From Roseateles sp. YR242 (GTDB taxonomy: Bacteria; Pseudomonadota; Gammaproteobacteria; Burkholderiales; Burkholderiaceae_C): 64,000 nt of DNA. The notes below the pieces were generated by a model, which did no database searches, was not told the DNA's origin, and saw only the letters and a program-made list of their open reading frames with translations. Position numbers and translations under genes: made by a program. Position 1 is the stretch's first letter; each line of letters opens with the position of its first letter. The stretch spans positions 62,001 to 126,000 of the forward strand of contig NZ_FOAV01000008.1 in assembly GCF_900109745.1 (NCBI RefSeq). The letters run 5' to 3'. Below, piece after piece: positions 40,361 through 48,961 of this stretch.

Positions 40361-41452
40361 ATGACAAAAGCAAAGATGCCGCGCCGCGGCGCCCTGGGCC
40401 TGCTCACCACCCTGGTGGCGGCCATCGGACTGGCCGGGACGGCCACCCAGGTACTCGCCCAGGACAAGGGCCTCATCGGTATCGCGATGCCGACCAAGAG
40501 CTCGGCCCGCTGGATCGCCGACGGCGACAACATGGTCAAGGCATTCAAGGACAAGGGCTACAAGGCCGACCTGCAATACGCGGAAGACGACATCCCCAAT
40601 CAGCTGGCACAGATCGAGAACCTGATCACCAAGAAGGTGAAGGTGCTGGTGATCGCCTCCATCGACGGCTCGGCACTGTCCAGCGTGCTGCAGAAGGCTG
40701 CGGCGGCCAACATCAAGGTGGTCGCTTATGACCGCCTGATCCGTGGCACCAAGAACCTGGACTACTACGTCACCTTCGACAATTTCCAGGTCGGTGTGAT
40801 GCAGGGCCAATCCATCATCGACAAGCTGGGCGTGGCGCAGGGCAAGGGCCCCTTCAACATCGAACTGTTCGGCGGCTCGCCTGACGACAACAATGCCGCG
40901 TTCTTCTACGACGGCGCCATCTCCGTGCTCAAGCCCTACATCGACAGCGGCAAGCTGGTGGTGCGCAGCAAGCAGATGGGCATGGCCAAGGTCGGCACGC
41001 TGCGCTGGGATGCTTCCGCCGCCCAGGCGCGCATGGACAACCTGCTGAGCGCTTTCTACGGCAACGAACGCCTGCACGCGGTGCTGTCCCCGTATGACGG
41101 CATGAGCATCGGCATCCTGTCCTCGCTCAAGGGCGCCGGGTATTGCAGCAAGAGCCAGCCGTGCCCCATCGTCACCGGCCAGGACGCCGAGATTCCTTCG
41201 GTCAAGTCCATCGTGAAGGGTGAGCAGGCCAGCACCGTCTTCAAGGACACCCGTGCGCTGGCCACCGCCGCCGCCGGCCTGGTGGACGACGTGCTCAATG
41301 GCAAGCAGCCGGCCGTGAACGACACCAAGACCTACAACAATGGCGTCAAGGTGATCCCGAGCATCCTGCTCAAGCCGGTGGCCGTGGATACCGCGAACTG
41401 GAAGCAGACGCTGGTGGACAGCGGCTACTACAAAGAGAGCCAGGTCCGCTGA
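40361..41452 (+). CDS. chvE: Periplasmic multiple-sugar-binding protein ChvE
   Basis: This 363-aa periplasmic binding protein has a signal ending near VLAQ (residue 31-33). [35 protein letters not shown] and [18 protein letters not shown] closely fit ChvE, which binds arabinose, xylose, glucose, galactose and fucose. The ATG at 40361 follows CGGAGAC. It leads chvE-gguA-gguB and likely imports the monosaccharides released by the surrounding hydrolases. In Agrobacterium ChvE also signals sugars to a sensor kinase; no such kinase is seen here. Confidence 0.93.
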   Translation: MTKAKMPRRGALGLLTTLVAAIGLAGTATQVLAQDKGLIGIAMPTKSSARWIADGDNMVKAFKDKGYKADLQYAEDDIPNQLAQIENLITKKVKVLVIASIDGSALSSVLQKAAAANIKVVAYDRLIRGTKNLDYYVTFDNFQVGVMQGQSIIDKLGVAQGKGPFNIELFGGSPDDNNAAFFYDGAISVLKPYIDSGKLVVRSKQMGMAKVGTLRWDASAAQARMDNLLSAFYGNERLHAVLSPYDGMSIGILSSLKGAGYCSKSQPCPIVTGQDAEIPSVKSIVKGEQASTVFKDTRALATAAAGLVDDVLNGKQPAVNDTKTYNNGVKVIPSILLKPVAVDTANWKQTLVDSGYYKESQVR

Positions 41453-41486
41453 TCCCCGCTGATCCCGTTTGACGCTCGGAGGTTGT

Positions 41487-43070
41487 ATGGCTGAAGCGAT
41501 CCCCATGCCCGCGGCGCGTGCGCCCGAGGCCGCCGCGCCGCTGCTGGAGCTGCGCGGCATCACCAAGCGCTTTCACGGCGTGACCGCGCTGGAGAATGTG
41601 CACCTCAAGGTGCACCCTGGCGAGATCCACGCCCTGGTGGGCGAGAACGGTGCTGGCAAGTCCACGCTGATGAAAGTGGTCAGTGGTGTCTATCCGCACC
41701 CGGACTATGACGGCGAGATCCACTTCGAAGGCGAGGAGCGCCGCTTCGGCGGCATCGTCGACAGCGAAGCGCTCGGCATCATCATCATTCACCAGGAGCT
41801 GGCGCTGGTACCGCAGCTCTCCATTGCGGAGAACCTGTTCCTCAACCATGAGCCAGCGCGCCTGGGCGTGATTGATCGCATGGCCATGCACCGCCGCGCG
41901 CGGGAGTTGCTGGACCGTGTCGGGCTGCGCGAGTCGCCCGACACGCGGGTCGCCGACCTCGGGATCGGCCAGCAGCAGCTGGTGGAGATTGCCAAGGCCT
42001 TGGCGAAATCCGTGCGGCTGCTGATCCTGGACGAACCCACCGCCAGCCTGAACGAGTCGGACAGCGAAGCGCTGCTGGACCGCCTGATGGAGCTGCGCGC
42101 ACAGGGCATTGCCTGCATCCTGATCTCCCACAAGCTCAACGAGATCACCCGCGTGGCGGACCGCCTGACCGTGCTGCGCGACGGCCGGTCCATTACCACG
42201 CTGGATTGCCGGCACGAGCCGGTGAGCGAAGACCGCATCATCCAGGCGATGGTCGGCCGGGACCTCGCCGACCGTTACCCGCGCCGCACGCCCCAGATCG
42301 GCGAGCTGCTGTTCGAGCTGCGCGACTGGCACGCCTACCACCCGGTGCAAGCCGGGCGGGAGGTGGTGCGGGGCGTCAACCTCACGGTGCGCCGTGGCGA
42401 GATCGTCGGTATTGCCGGCCTGATGGGGGCGGGGCGCACCGAACTCGCGATGAGCGTGTTCGGCCGCAGCTACGGCCGCCGCATCAGCGGCACCGCGCTG
42501 ATGGACGGCCAGCCGGTGGACGTGTCCACCGTGCCCAAGGCGATCCGGGCCGGCCTGGCCTATGTCACCGAGGACCGCAAGTCCCTCGGGTTGCTGCTCA
42601 ATGAATCCATTGCCTGCAACACCAGCCTGGCCAACCTGTCGGGTGTGTCGCGTGCGGGTGTGCTGGATGCGGCACGCGAGCACTCGGTCGCGCAGGAGTA
42701 CCGCCGCCAGTTGGCCACCCGCTGCACGGATGTGGCCCAGCAGACCATGCATCTGTCCGGCGGCAACCAGCAGAAGGTGGTGCTGGCCAAGTGGTTGTTC
42801 TCGCAGCCCCGGCTGCTGATCCTGGACGAACCCACCCGCGGCATCGACGTGGGCGCCAAGTTCGAGATCTACAGCCTGATTGCACAACTGGCCGAAAGCG
42901 GCTGCGGCATCTTGATGATCTCCTCGGAGATGCCGGAGCTGCTGGGCATGTGCGACCGAACCTATGTCATGAACGAGGGACGGATGGTGGCCGAATTCGA
43001 CGCCGCCGAAGCCTCGCAGGAAAGAATCATGGGTGCCATCGTCGGCGCCCGGGAGTTACGTCATGCATGA
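41487..43070 (+). CDS. gguA: CUT2 monosaccharide importer ATPase (GguA/MmsA)
   Basis: This 527-aa protein has two ATPase domains: GENGAGKST and LDEPTASLNESD in the first; TGxx-less second domain with GLMGAGRTELAMSVFG, LSGGNQQKVVLAKWLF and LDEPTRGIDVGAKFEI. The ATG at 41487 follows CGGAGG. It lies 34 bp after chvE, and its stop overlaps the gguB start by 8 bp. Confidence 0.93.
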   Translation: MAEAIPMPAARAPEAAAPLLELRGITKRFHGVTALENVHLKVHPGEIHALVGENGAGKSTLMKVVSGVYPHPDYDGEIHFEGEERRFGGIVDSEALGIIIIHQELALVPQLSIAENLFLNHEPARLGVIDRMAMHRRARELLDRVGLRESPDTRVADLGIGQQQLVEIAKALAKSVRLLILDEPTASLNESDSEALLDRLMELRAQGIACILISHKLNEITRVADRLTVLRDGRSITTLDCRHEPVSEDRIIQAMVGRDLADRYPRRTPQIGELLFELRDWHAYHPVQAGREVVRGVNLTVRRGEIVGIAGLMGAGRTELAMSVFGRSYGRRISGTALMDGQPVDVSTVPKAIRAGLAYVTEDRKSLGLLLNESIACNTSLANLSGVSRAGVLDAAREHSVAQEYRRQLATRCTDVAQQTMHLSGGNQQKVVLAKWLFSQPRLLILDEPTRGIDVGAKFEIYSLIAQLAESGCGILMISSEMPELLGMCDRTYVMNEGRMVAEFDAAEASQERIMGAIVGARELRHA

Positions 43071-44304
43071 TCCTCTGACGGCGCCTGTGAACGGCGCCCC
43101 CCCGACGCGCACGGCCCCGCCGCCGGCGCCCCGCGGCCCCGCCCAGGGCGGCGGCATTGCCCACTTCCTGAAGCGGCACCTGCGTGACTACGGCATGCTC
43201 ATCACGCTGGTGGCCATCATGGGCCTGTTCCAGGTGCTGACCGATGGCACGCTGCTGCAGCCGTTGAACCTGACCAACCTGGTGCTGCAGAACAGCTACA
43301 TCGTCATCATGGCGCTGGGCATGCTGCTGGTGATCGTGGCGGGGCACATTGATCTGTCGGTGGGCTCGGTGTGCGGTTTCATCGGGGCCCTGGCCGCGGT
43401 GTTGATGGTCAATTACGACTGGCCGGCATTTCCCGCCGCCATGGTCTGTCTGGCGGCCGGTGCCGTCATTGGCGCCGCGCAAGGCTGGTTCGTGGCCTAC
43501 CTGGGCATTCCGTCCTTCATCGTCACGCTGGCGGGCATGCTGGTGTTCAAGGGCCTGGCACTGGCGCTGTTGCAAGGCCAGTCCCTGGGGCCGTTCCCGG
43601 ACGCCTTCCAGCTGCTGAGCGCCGGCTTCCTGCCCGAGCTGTTCAACCAGGAAGATCCTCGCCCGACCACGCTGGGCCTGGGCCTGCTGCTGGCTGTCGT
43701 GGCGGTGGTGGTGGCCTGGCGCCATCGCAGTGCCGGCTTGCGGCACGGCATGGAGGTCGAGCCGGGCCCGATCTTTGTGCTGCGTCAGGCGGTCATCGTG
43801 GTGGCGGTGCTGTCCATGAGCTGGCTGATGGCCTCCTACAAGGGCTTGCCCACGGTGATGGTGGTGATGGTGGCGCTGACGCTGGCCTATGACTTCATTG
43901 CTGGCCGAACCACGCTGGGCCGCCGGGTCTATGCGGTCGGCGGGAATGAAAAGGCGGCCCGCCTTTCCGGTGTTCGCACCGAGCGCATTGCCTTCCTCAC
44001 TTTCGTGAACATGGGCGCACTGGCCGCGCTGGCGGGCCTGGTGTTTGCTGCCCGGCTGAACACGGCCTCGCCCAAGGCGGGTCTGGGCTTCGAGCTCGAC
44101 GTGATTGCGGCCTGTTTCGTCGGTGGCGCCTCCGCGTCCGGCGGTGTGGGCAAGATCATGGGGGCCGTCATTGGCGCGTTTGTGATGGGCGTGATGAACA
44201 ACGGCATGTCCATCCTGGGCGTGGGCATTGATTACCAGCAGGTGATCAAGGGCCTGGTGCTGCTGGCGGCTGTCTTTGTGGACGTGTACAACAAGCGCAA
44301 GTAA
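43063..44304 (+). CDS. gguB: CUT2 monosaccharide importer permease (GguB/MmsB)
   Basis: This 413-aa permease has a Pro/Ala-rich N-terminal tail and about ten spans. MALGMLLVIVAGHIDLSVGSV and GFELDVIAACFVGGASASGG are the CUT2 hallmarks, and an insert near residues 200-250 is typical of the GguB subgroup. The ATG at 43063 overlaps gguA. A strong hairpin follows the stop. Confidence 0.92.
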   Translation: MHDPLTAPVNGAPPTRTAPPPAPRGPAQGGGIAHFLKRHLRDYGMLITLVAIMGLFQVLTDGTLLQPLNLTNLVLQNSYIVIMALGMLLVIVAGHIDLSVGSVCGFIGALAAVLMVNYDWPAFPAAMVCLAAGAVIGAAQGWFVAYLGIPSFIVTLAGMLVFKGLALALLQGQSLGPFPDAFQLLSAGFLPELFNQEDPRPTTLGLGLLLAVVAVVVAWRHRSAGLRHGMEVEPGPIFVLRQAVIVVAVLSMSWLMASYKGLPTVMVVMVALTLAYDFIAGRTTLGRRVYAVGGNEKAARLSGVRTERIAFLTFVNMGALAALAGLVFAARLNTASPKAGLGFELDVIAACFVGGASASGGVGKIMGAVIGAFVMGVMNNGMSILGVGIDYQQVIKGLVLLAAVFVDVYNKRK

Positions 44305-44333
44305 AGAAGCGCGCAACGCCAGCGGAAACTCTC

Positions 44334-44371
44334 CAATCGGGCGCCCGGGATGCATTCCGGGCGCCCGATTG
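44334..44371 (+). terminator. Terminator hairpin after gguB
   Basis: CAATCGGGCGCCCGG and its exact complement CCGGGCGCCCGATTG flank an 8-bp loop, 30 bp after the gguB stop. This 15-bp perfect stem probably ends the chvE operon, although the following bases are only moderately T-rich. Confidence 0.75.
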
Positions 44372-44493
44372 CTATTCAGGTGTTATTCAGCCGTGATTCA
44401 GAGAGCGCTCAGAGCGCCCGGATTACAAATTCTTTGGCCGAGGGTATTCGGAATGCAGGCAGACTGTGGGCTTCAGGCGCAGCGCTGTTCAGC

Positions 44494-44868
44494 ATGAAGA
44501 TTGTTCTTGTCGAAGATTCGGAAGTTATCCGCAAGCAACTGGTTCGGCTTCTGGCGGAGGTCTCCGGTGTGTCCGTCATCGGGCAGGCCGACAATGAAGA
44601 CGCAGCGCTGGAGTTGATCCGGGGCACGTCGCCGGATGTGGTGCTGGTCGACATCGGCCTGGCCGAGGGTTCGGGCATGCGCGTGCTGGAACGGGCCCGG
44701 CAGATCGGTTTTGCGGGCAAGCTCTTTGTGCTGAGCAACCGCGACCCCGACTTCTACGAAATGCTCTGCGCCCGGCATGGCGCGGACGCCTTCTACGACA
44801 AGGCCCACAGCCTGGACCGCCTGGTGGCGGACCTGCAGACTGCTGCGGACGCCAAACACGCGTCATGA
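44494..44868 (+). CDS. Stand-alone response-regulator receiver protein (CheY-like)
   Basis: This 124-aa single-domain receiver has the acidic pair E7-D8, phospho-acceptor D53 in VLVDIGL, S81 in place of the usual Thr, and K103 in FYDKAHS. No output domain or adjacent histidine kinase is present. The ATG at 44494 lacks a strong ribosome site; an open frame extending upstream to 44350 crosses the gguB terminator and is rejected. It could act as a phospho-relay or protein-binding switch. Partner unknown. Confidence 0.85.
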   Translation: MKIVLVEDSEVIRKQLVRLLAEVSGVSVIGQADNEDAALELIRGTSPDVVLVDIGLAEGSGMRVLERARQIGFAGKLFVLSNRDPDFYEMLCARHGADAFYDKAHSLDRLVADLQTAADAKHAS

Positions 44869-44966
44869 GCTGACGCGGGGTGGACACCCTACCCGCGGAT
44901 ATTGCCTTCTTGATATCTTGCAGATGCATTGCTACGCGCCAATACGACAGGCATGCGACAGGCAAT

Positions 44967-45095
44967 ATGACCGCAGGGCGGGGCGACCCCGACCCGGCCA
45001 CCATCCCGCTGTTTGCGACCATGCAGTTCGAAGCGATGGGCCTGCGCTCGTATGTGTACTATGCCCGCCAGATCAAGGAGCGAAATGGACATTGA
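44967..45095 (+). CDS. Possible small protein of 42 residues
   Basis: An ATG at 44967 opens a 42-codon frame (MTAGRGDPDPA... ending KERNGH) whose 3' end overlaps the lipoprotein start by 11 bp and contains its AAGGAG site. That arrangement fits translational coupling. It has no recognised motif, membrane span or signal peptide. It could equally be a chance frame in the leader of the lipoprotein gene. Confidence 0.3.
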   Translation: MTAGRGDPDPATIPLFATMQFEAMGLRSYVYYARQIKERNGH

Positions 45096-45801
45096 ACACG
45101 GTCGGTGGCGGCAGCCTGCAGTGCCAGGTCTGATCGACAGACTGGCCATGCTTGTCCTTCGCGCCTTGGGCTGCTTTGGGGTCCTTGGGGCCCTTGGGGC
45201 AACTTCCGGCTGCAGCTTCGCGCAGAACACCCATCTCATCCGCCATGCCGACACCCTGGCGGTCAATGGCGTGCCGCAAGCGGCTCGTGTGATGCCGCAC
45301 GCGGACCGTGAAGCGGGCTTCACGGTGGAGGGGGCCGATCTTGTGGTGCAGGCCAGTGGCCGGCAGCTCCAGACGACCACGGTACGCTTGGGTTTTGTGG
45401 TGCCAGTCCAGGAAGGCTTCCCCGACTCGCAGGTGCTGGATGCCCGGCTGGTCGTGGCCATCCAGGTCTCGGCCACCGCTGCCAGCGGCGTTCGGTTGCG
45501 GGTGGACGGCCAACTGACAGATGCGCAGGGGCAATGGCATCGGCCGGCGCTGGTGGCCTCGGTGGACGGAGTCTGTGATGCGCCTTCGCGACCTGAACGC
45601 ATCCATCCCCTGGCCGGCCCCAGCTTCGAGGTGGCCGCCCGTGAGCGAGGCTGTCTCTACCTGGCCTATGACCTGGAACCGCGCTTGACCGACCGGCTGA
45701 AGCTGTCCATCGGAAGCCTGACGGCCGGCCCGTCGCCTGCAGCGCGGCAGCTGGAATTGAGCCTCGGATCGGCACTGACCCAGCAGATCACCGGGCACTG
45801 A
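45085..45801 (+). CDS. Hypothetical exported lipoprotein
   Basis: This 238-aa protein has a hydrophobic segment (about residues 20-42) ending in a somewhat atypical lipobox ATSGC (C43). The remainder is a predicted beta-rich domain with no motif I recognise. Two pairs of cysteines are possible disulphide partners (CDAP and RGCLYL). The ATG at 45085 has AAGGAG just upstream. It stands between the lone receiver and the porin, outside the sugar operons. No function is proposed. Confidence 0.65.
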   Translation: MDIEHGRWRQPAVPGLIDRLAMLVLRALGCFGVLGALGATSGCSFAQNTHLIRHADTLAVNGVPQAARVMPHADREAGFTVEGADLVVQASGRQLQTTTVRLGFVVPVQEGFPDSQVLDARLVVAIQVSATAASGVRLRVDGQLTDAQGQWHRPALVASVDGVCDAPSRPERIHPLAGPSFEVAARERGCLYLAYDLEPRLTDRLKLSIGSLTAGPSPAARQLELSLGSALTQQITGH

Positions 45802-45913
45802 AAGCCCGCGCGCGCTTGGCGACGACCAGGGTGACGAGCGCCTTTCCTCGCCCATCGACCTGATTCGGGGTCAAGTGTTACCGAAGCCCAACAAAATGTA
45901 TCCGTATGGCGGC

Positions 45914-45927
45914 GTATTCGTGAATAC
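45914..45927. promoter_or_regulatory. Short palindrome upstream of the porin
   Basis: GTATTC-gt-GAATAC lies about 50 bp before the likely porin start in the 173-bp gap. It may be a regulator site for the porin; nothing else stands out there. Confidence 0.3.
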
Positions 45928-45974
45928 TCCCAGGCACCCCATGCAATGACTGCTCGACCGTGTGTCGGTGGTCC

Positions 45975-47420
45975 ATGATCGTGTCGATGTATCAGCATTA
46001 CCGCCTCCGCCCGGCTCGTCGCATTTCTGCCATCAGCCGCCCCCCCTTCGGCCCCGCCAGCCAGCGGGCAGTGCCCGGCGGCTGGCGCGGTGCGGGCGGT
46101 TCTCCCGCCCGGCACGGCCTGCTGCTGAACGGGGTCCTGGCGGCCATGGCCTGCTTGGCCGCCTGGGCGCCAGCGCCGGCACACGCCGACAGCGGCATCA
46201 CGCTCTACGGCTCCTTCGACGTGGGCGTGGACCAGATCAAGAAGAGCCAGGGCAATGTGCAGGGCACCTTGTTCAGCGTCAGCGGCGGCCGCGTGATCCC
46301 GAATGCGGTGGCGGCGCCGTCGTCGTCCATCAGCCGCATGTCCACCAGCCTGACGCGGCAGTCCTACTTCGGTTTCAAGGGCAATGAAGAACTGGGTGAT
46401 GGCTTTGTGGCCAAGTTCCAGCTCGAAGGCGGCTTCACACCGGATGCTGGCACCCTCAGCAATGACGTCCGCTTCTTCGGCCGCGTGGCCTGGGTGGGCC
46501 TGACCACGCCCGCGGGCGAATTCCGCCTGGGGCGCCAGGCCGTGCCCATGCTGGTGGCGTATTACTTCAACAGTGTTGAGCGCCTGGGCTCCACCGACGT
46601 GCTGGCTGCTGGCGTGACGGTCAACAACCTGCAGGTCTACCAGGACAACATGTTCAGCTACACGGTGGCCAAGGGCCCCTGGCTCGGCCAGCTCTCCTAC
46701 ACGCCCAACGGGGGGGTGGCCAGCCGGGTCAGTGCCGCGCGTTCCCCGGCTTCCAACGTCAATACCGGCCAGATCATCGGCGGCGCCACGGCGGGCAGCG
46801 AGGACGGCACGGGCCGTGGCAAGGCGGTGGGCGCCATGCTGGCCTATACCGACGCCGACCTGACGCTGACCGGCGCCTACCACCGCAATCATTTCGGCGT
46901 GCCGTTCGGCCTGGCCACCGCTGCCGGCTTCGTGCCGCTGTTCAACGTCGACAGCTTCATGAGCTACACGCTGGGCGCCAAATACCGTTTTGCGAGCACC
47001 GGCACCGAACTGGCGGGCAATTTCTATCGCGGCGCGTTCAAGGAATCCGGCGATGCGGACCCGCGTATCACCTCGCTGGGCCTGGCCGTGAAGCAGACCG
47101 TGAAGCTGTTCGACCTGATTGCCCAGATCAGCGACAGCCGTTTCAACAATTTCACCCACGGCAAGAACCGCGCGTACACGCTGGGCGCGGAATACAACCT
47201 CTCCAAGCGCACGGCGCTGTACCTGCGGTATGCCCAGGTGGAAGACCAGCGTGGCGACATCGTGAGCAGCTCGCTCAACCCGGCGCTGACGCTGGCGGGC
47301 GGCCCCACCACGATGCTGCTGCCGCTGGGCGCGCTGGAGATTCCGGTGCTGTCGGGCGCCGGCACCCAGATGGATGCCACCACCCGCCTGTACGGTGTGG
47401 GCATCCGCCACACCTTCTGA
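45975..47420 (+). CDS. Gram-negative general porin (Burkholderiales OmpC-like)
   Basis: This is a roughly 481-aa outer-membrane porin. After an unusually long basic N-terminus comes a hydrophobic core and a cleavage site at PAHA-DSG, then SGITLYGSFDVGVDQ, the standard opening strand of Burkholderia/Neisseria-type porins. MSTSLTRQSYFGFKGNEELGDG and GEFRLGRQ are typical, and the C-terminus ends in GIRHTF with the terminal Phe needed for barrel insertion. The start is uncertain (GTG 45960, ATG 45975 or ATG 45987). It may give passive entry for small sugars released outside. Confidence 0.87.
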   Translation: MIVSMYQHYRLRPARRISAISRPPFGPASQRAVPGGWRGAGGSPARHGLLLNGVLAAMACLAAWAPAPAHADSGITLYGSFDVGVDQIKKSQGNVQGTLFSVSGGRVIPNAVAAPSSSISRMSTSLTRQSYFGFKGNEELGDGFVAKFQLEGGFTPDAGTLSNDVRFFGRVAWVGLTTPAGEFRLGRQAVPMLVAYYFNSVERLGSTDVLAAGVTVNNLQVYQDNMFSYTVAKGPWLGQLSYTPNGGVASRVSAARSPASNVNTGQIIGGATAGSEDGTGRGKAVGAMLAYTDADLTLTGAYHRNHFGVPFGLATAAGFVPLFNVDSFMSYTLGAKYRFASTGTELAGNFYRGAFKESGDADPRITSLGLAVKQTVKLFDLIAQISDSRFNNFTHGKNRAYTLGAEYNLSKRTALYLRYAQVEDQRGDIVSSSLNPALTLAGGPTTMLLPLGALEIPVLSGAGTQMDATTRLYGVGIRHTF

Positions 47421-47432
47421 CAGCGGCGGCGC

Positions 47433-48938
47433 TCAGACCAGCCCGCGCTGCGACTCCAGCGTGGCGCGGATCTCGCCCATGCGCTTCTCCGTCAACTCGA
47501 AGCGCAGCAGTGCCACCAGCGCCACCACCAGGCCGATCACCGGAATGCCGGAGAGCAGGATGCGGATCATGAAGATGGCGTGATCCGACTGCACCGGCAA
47601 CTTGGAATCAAAACCGGTGAATTGCAGGATCCAGCCCGAGGCGCCCACGCCCAGTGCAATGCCCACCTTGGAGATCCACGACTGGCAGGCCGAGAATGAG
47701 CCCTCGCGGCGTTGCCCGGTCTGTGTCTCGTCGTAATCCACCACGTCGGCCAGGGTGGACCCATACAGTGTCCAGAAGCCCGCGCCGGTGAAGGCCACGA
47801 AGCCGCAGGCCAGCAACTGCAGGGCCGGGTGCTCGGGGTCGTACAGCCACCAGTCCGAGATGAAGGCGCAGATGGCCAGGCTGAGCACCACGCTCAGCCC
47901 GATCCGCTTGCCGAAGTGCCGGGCCACCCGGTTGAAGAACAGGATGCCCACAAAGCCGAAGCCCATGCCGGCCAGGCCCATGCCGGTGTTCCATTGCGTG
48001 GCGAGGGTGATGTCGCCCTTGCAGACGTAATAGACGGTGGCGTAGTAGCCCAGGGCGGCCACCATGGCCGTGCCCATGCCGTAGGCCAGCATCATGCACA
48101 GCAGGTGGCGGAAGGGCCGGCAGCGCAGGGTGCGCCACAAGGTGTCGCGAAAGGGGATGTGGCTCTGGGTGCGTGCCACCAGGTTGACGTAATAACGTTC
48201 GCGCACCAGCAGGAACATGGCAATGGAGACCGCCACCATGATGGCCCCGAGGATGGTGCAGTAGGTCTGGGCGCCGCGCAGGATGTCGGGCTTGCCGTCC
48301 GCATCATGGAACCAGGCCAGTGTGGTGAACTGGGCGGCAAAGAACATCGCCAGCTCCGGCGCCTTCTGGATGGCATTGCGCACCGACTGGACGTTGGTGC
48401 GCTCGTGATAGTCCGGCGTCATTTCCGCACCCAGGCTCACCCAGGGCATGTTGAAGCAGCTCATCACCGGTACATACAGGATGGTGGAGGCCACCATGAA
48501 GATGAAGTACTCGGTATCCGTCCAGCCGCGTCCCACGGCAAACATCAGCGGCAGGCCGATGCCCGCCAGCACACCGCCCACCAGGATGAAGGGCCGGCGG
48601 CGGCCGTAGCGGGTGCGGGTGTTGTCGGAGAGCCAGCCGAAGATCGCGTCCGAGGCGGCATCCACCAGCACCTTGATCATCTGCGCGGTGGAGATCAGGC
48701 CGGGCGCCACGCCCAGGAACACATTGAAGACGTGAAAGGCCAGGGCCGGGTACAGCCAGTGGCCCCAGAGGTCGATCAGCGAGCCCAGCCCGTAGCCCAC
48801 CTTCTGCGGTATCGGGACCCGGTCCGCCCCCTTGGTGACCGTTCCCGTGCCGGTGCCCCCAAGGCCAGGGGCAGGGGCCGCGGCCGAGAGGGCGGCGGCG
48901 CTGGAGTCGTTGGATACCGTCAGGGGATGAGCACTCAT
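47433..48938 (-). CDS. GPH-family (MelB/XynB-like) sugar:cation symporter
   Basis: This 501-aa membrane protein has about twelve spans. Family hallmarks DAASDAIFGWLSDNTRTRYGRRRPFILVGG in the first half and ADVVDYDETQTGQRREGSFSA in the second identify the glycoside-pentoside-hexuronide group. The N-terminal 45 residues are low-complexity Ala/Gly/Thr. It is 23 bp downstream of the LacI gene and is the last gene of the xyloglucan cluster. Its stop lies only 12 bp from the convergent porin stop. Likely cargo is a xyloglucan-derived disaccharide or xyloside. Confidence 0.88.
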   Translation of the reverse strand: MSAHPLTVSNDSSAAALSAAAPAPGLGGTGTGTVTKGADRVPIPQKVGYGLGSLIDLWGHWLYPALAFHVFNVFLGVAPGLISTAQMIKVLVDAASDAIFGWLSDNTRTRYGRRRPFILVGGVLAGIGLPLMFAVGRGWTDTEYFIFMVASTILYVPVMSCFNMPWVSLGAEMTPDYHERTNVQSVRNAIQKAPELAMFFAAQFTTLAWFHDADGKPDILRGAQTYCTILGAIMVAVSIAMFLLVRERYYVNLVARTQSHIPFRDTLWRTLRCRPFRHLLCMMLAYGMGTAMVAALGYYATVYYVCKGDITLATQWNTGMGLAGMGFGFVGILFFNRVARHFGKRIGLSVVLSLAICAFISDWWLYDPEHPALQLLACGFVAFTGAGFWTLYGSTLADVVDYDETQTGQRREGSFSACQSWISKVGIALGVGASGWILQFTGFDSKLPVQSDHAIFMIRILLSGIPVIGLVVALVALLRFELTEKRMGEIRATLESQRGLV

Positions 48939-48961
48939 GGCAATGCGGGCCGGAGCCCGTG

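Noticed and set aside
44350-44493. 48-codon N-terminal extension of the receiver protein
   Set aside because: It overlaps the gguB terminator hairpin, has no domain match, and the receiver fold begins exactly at the ATG at 44494.
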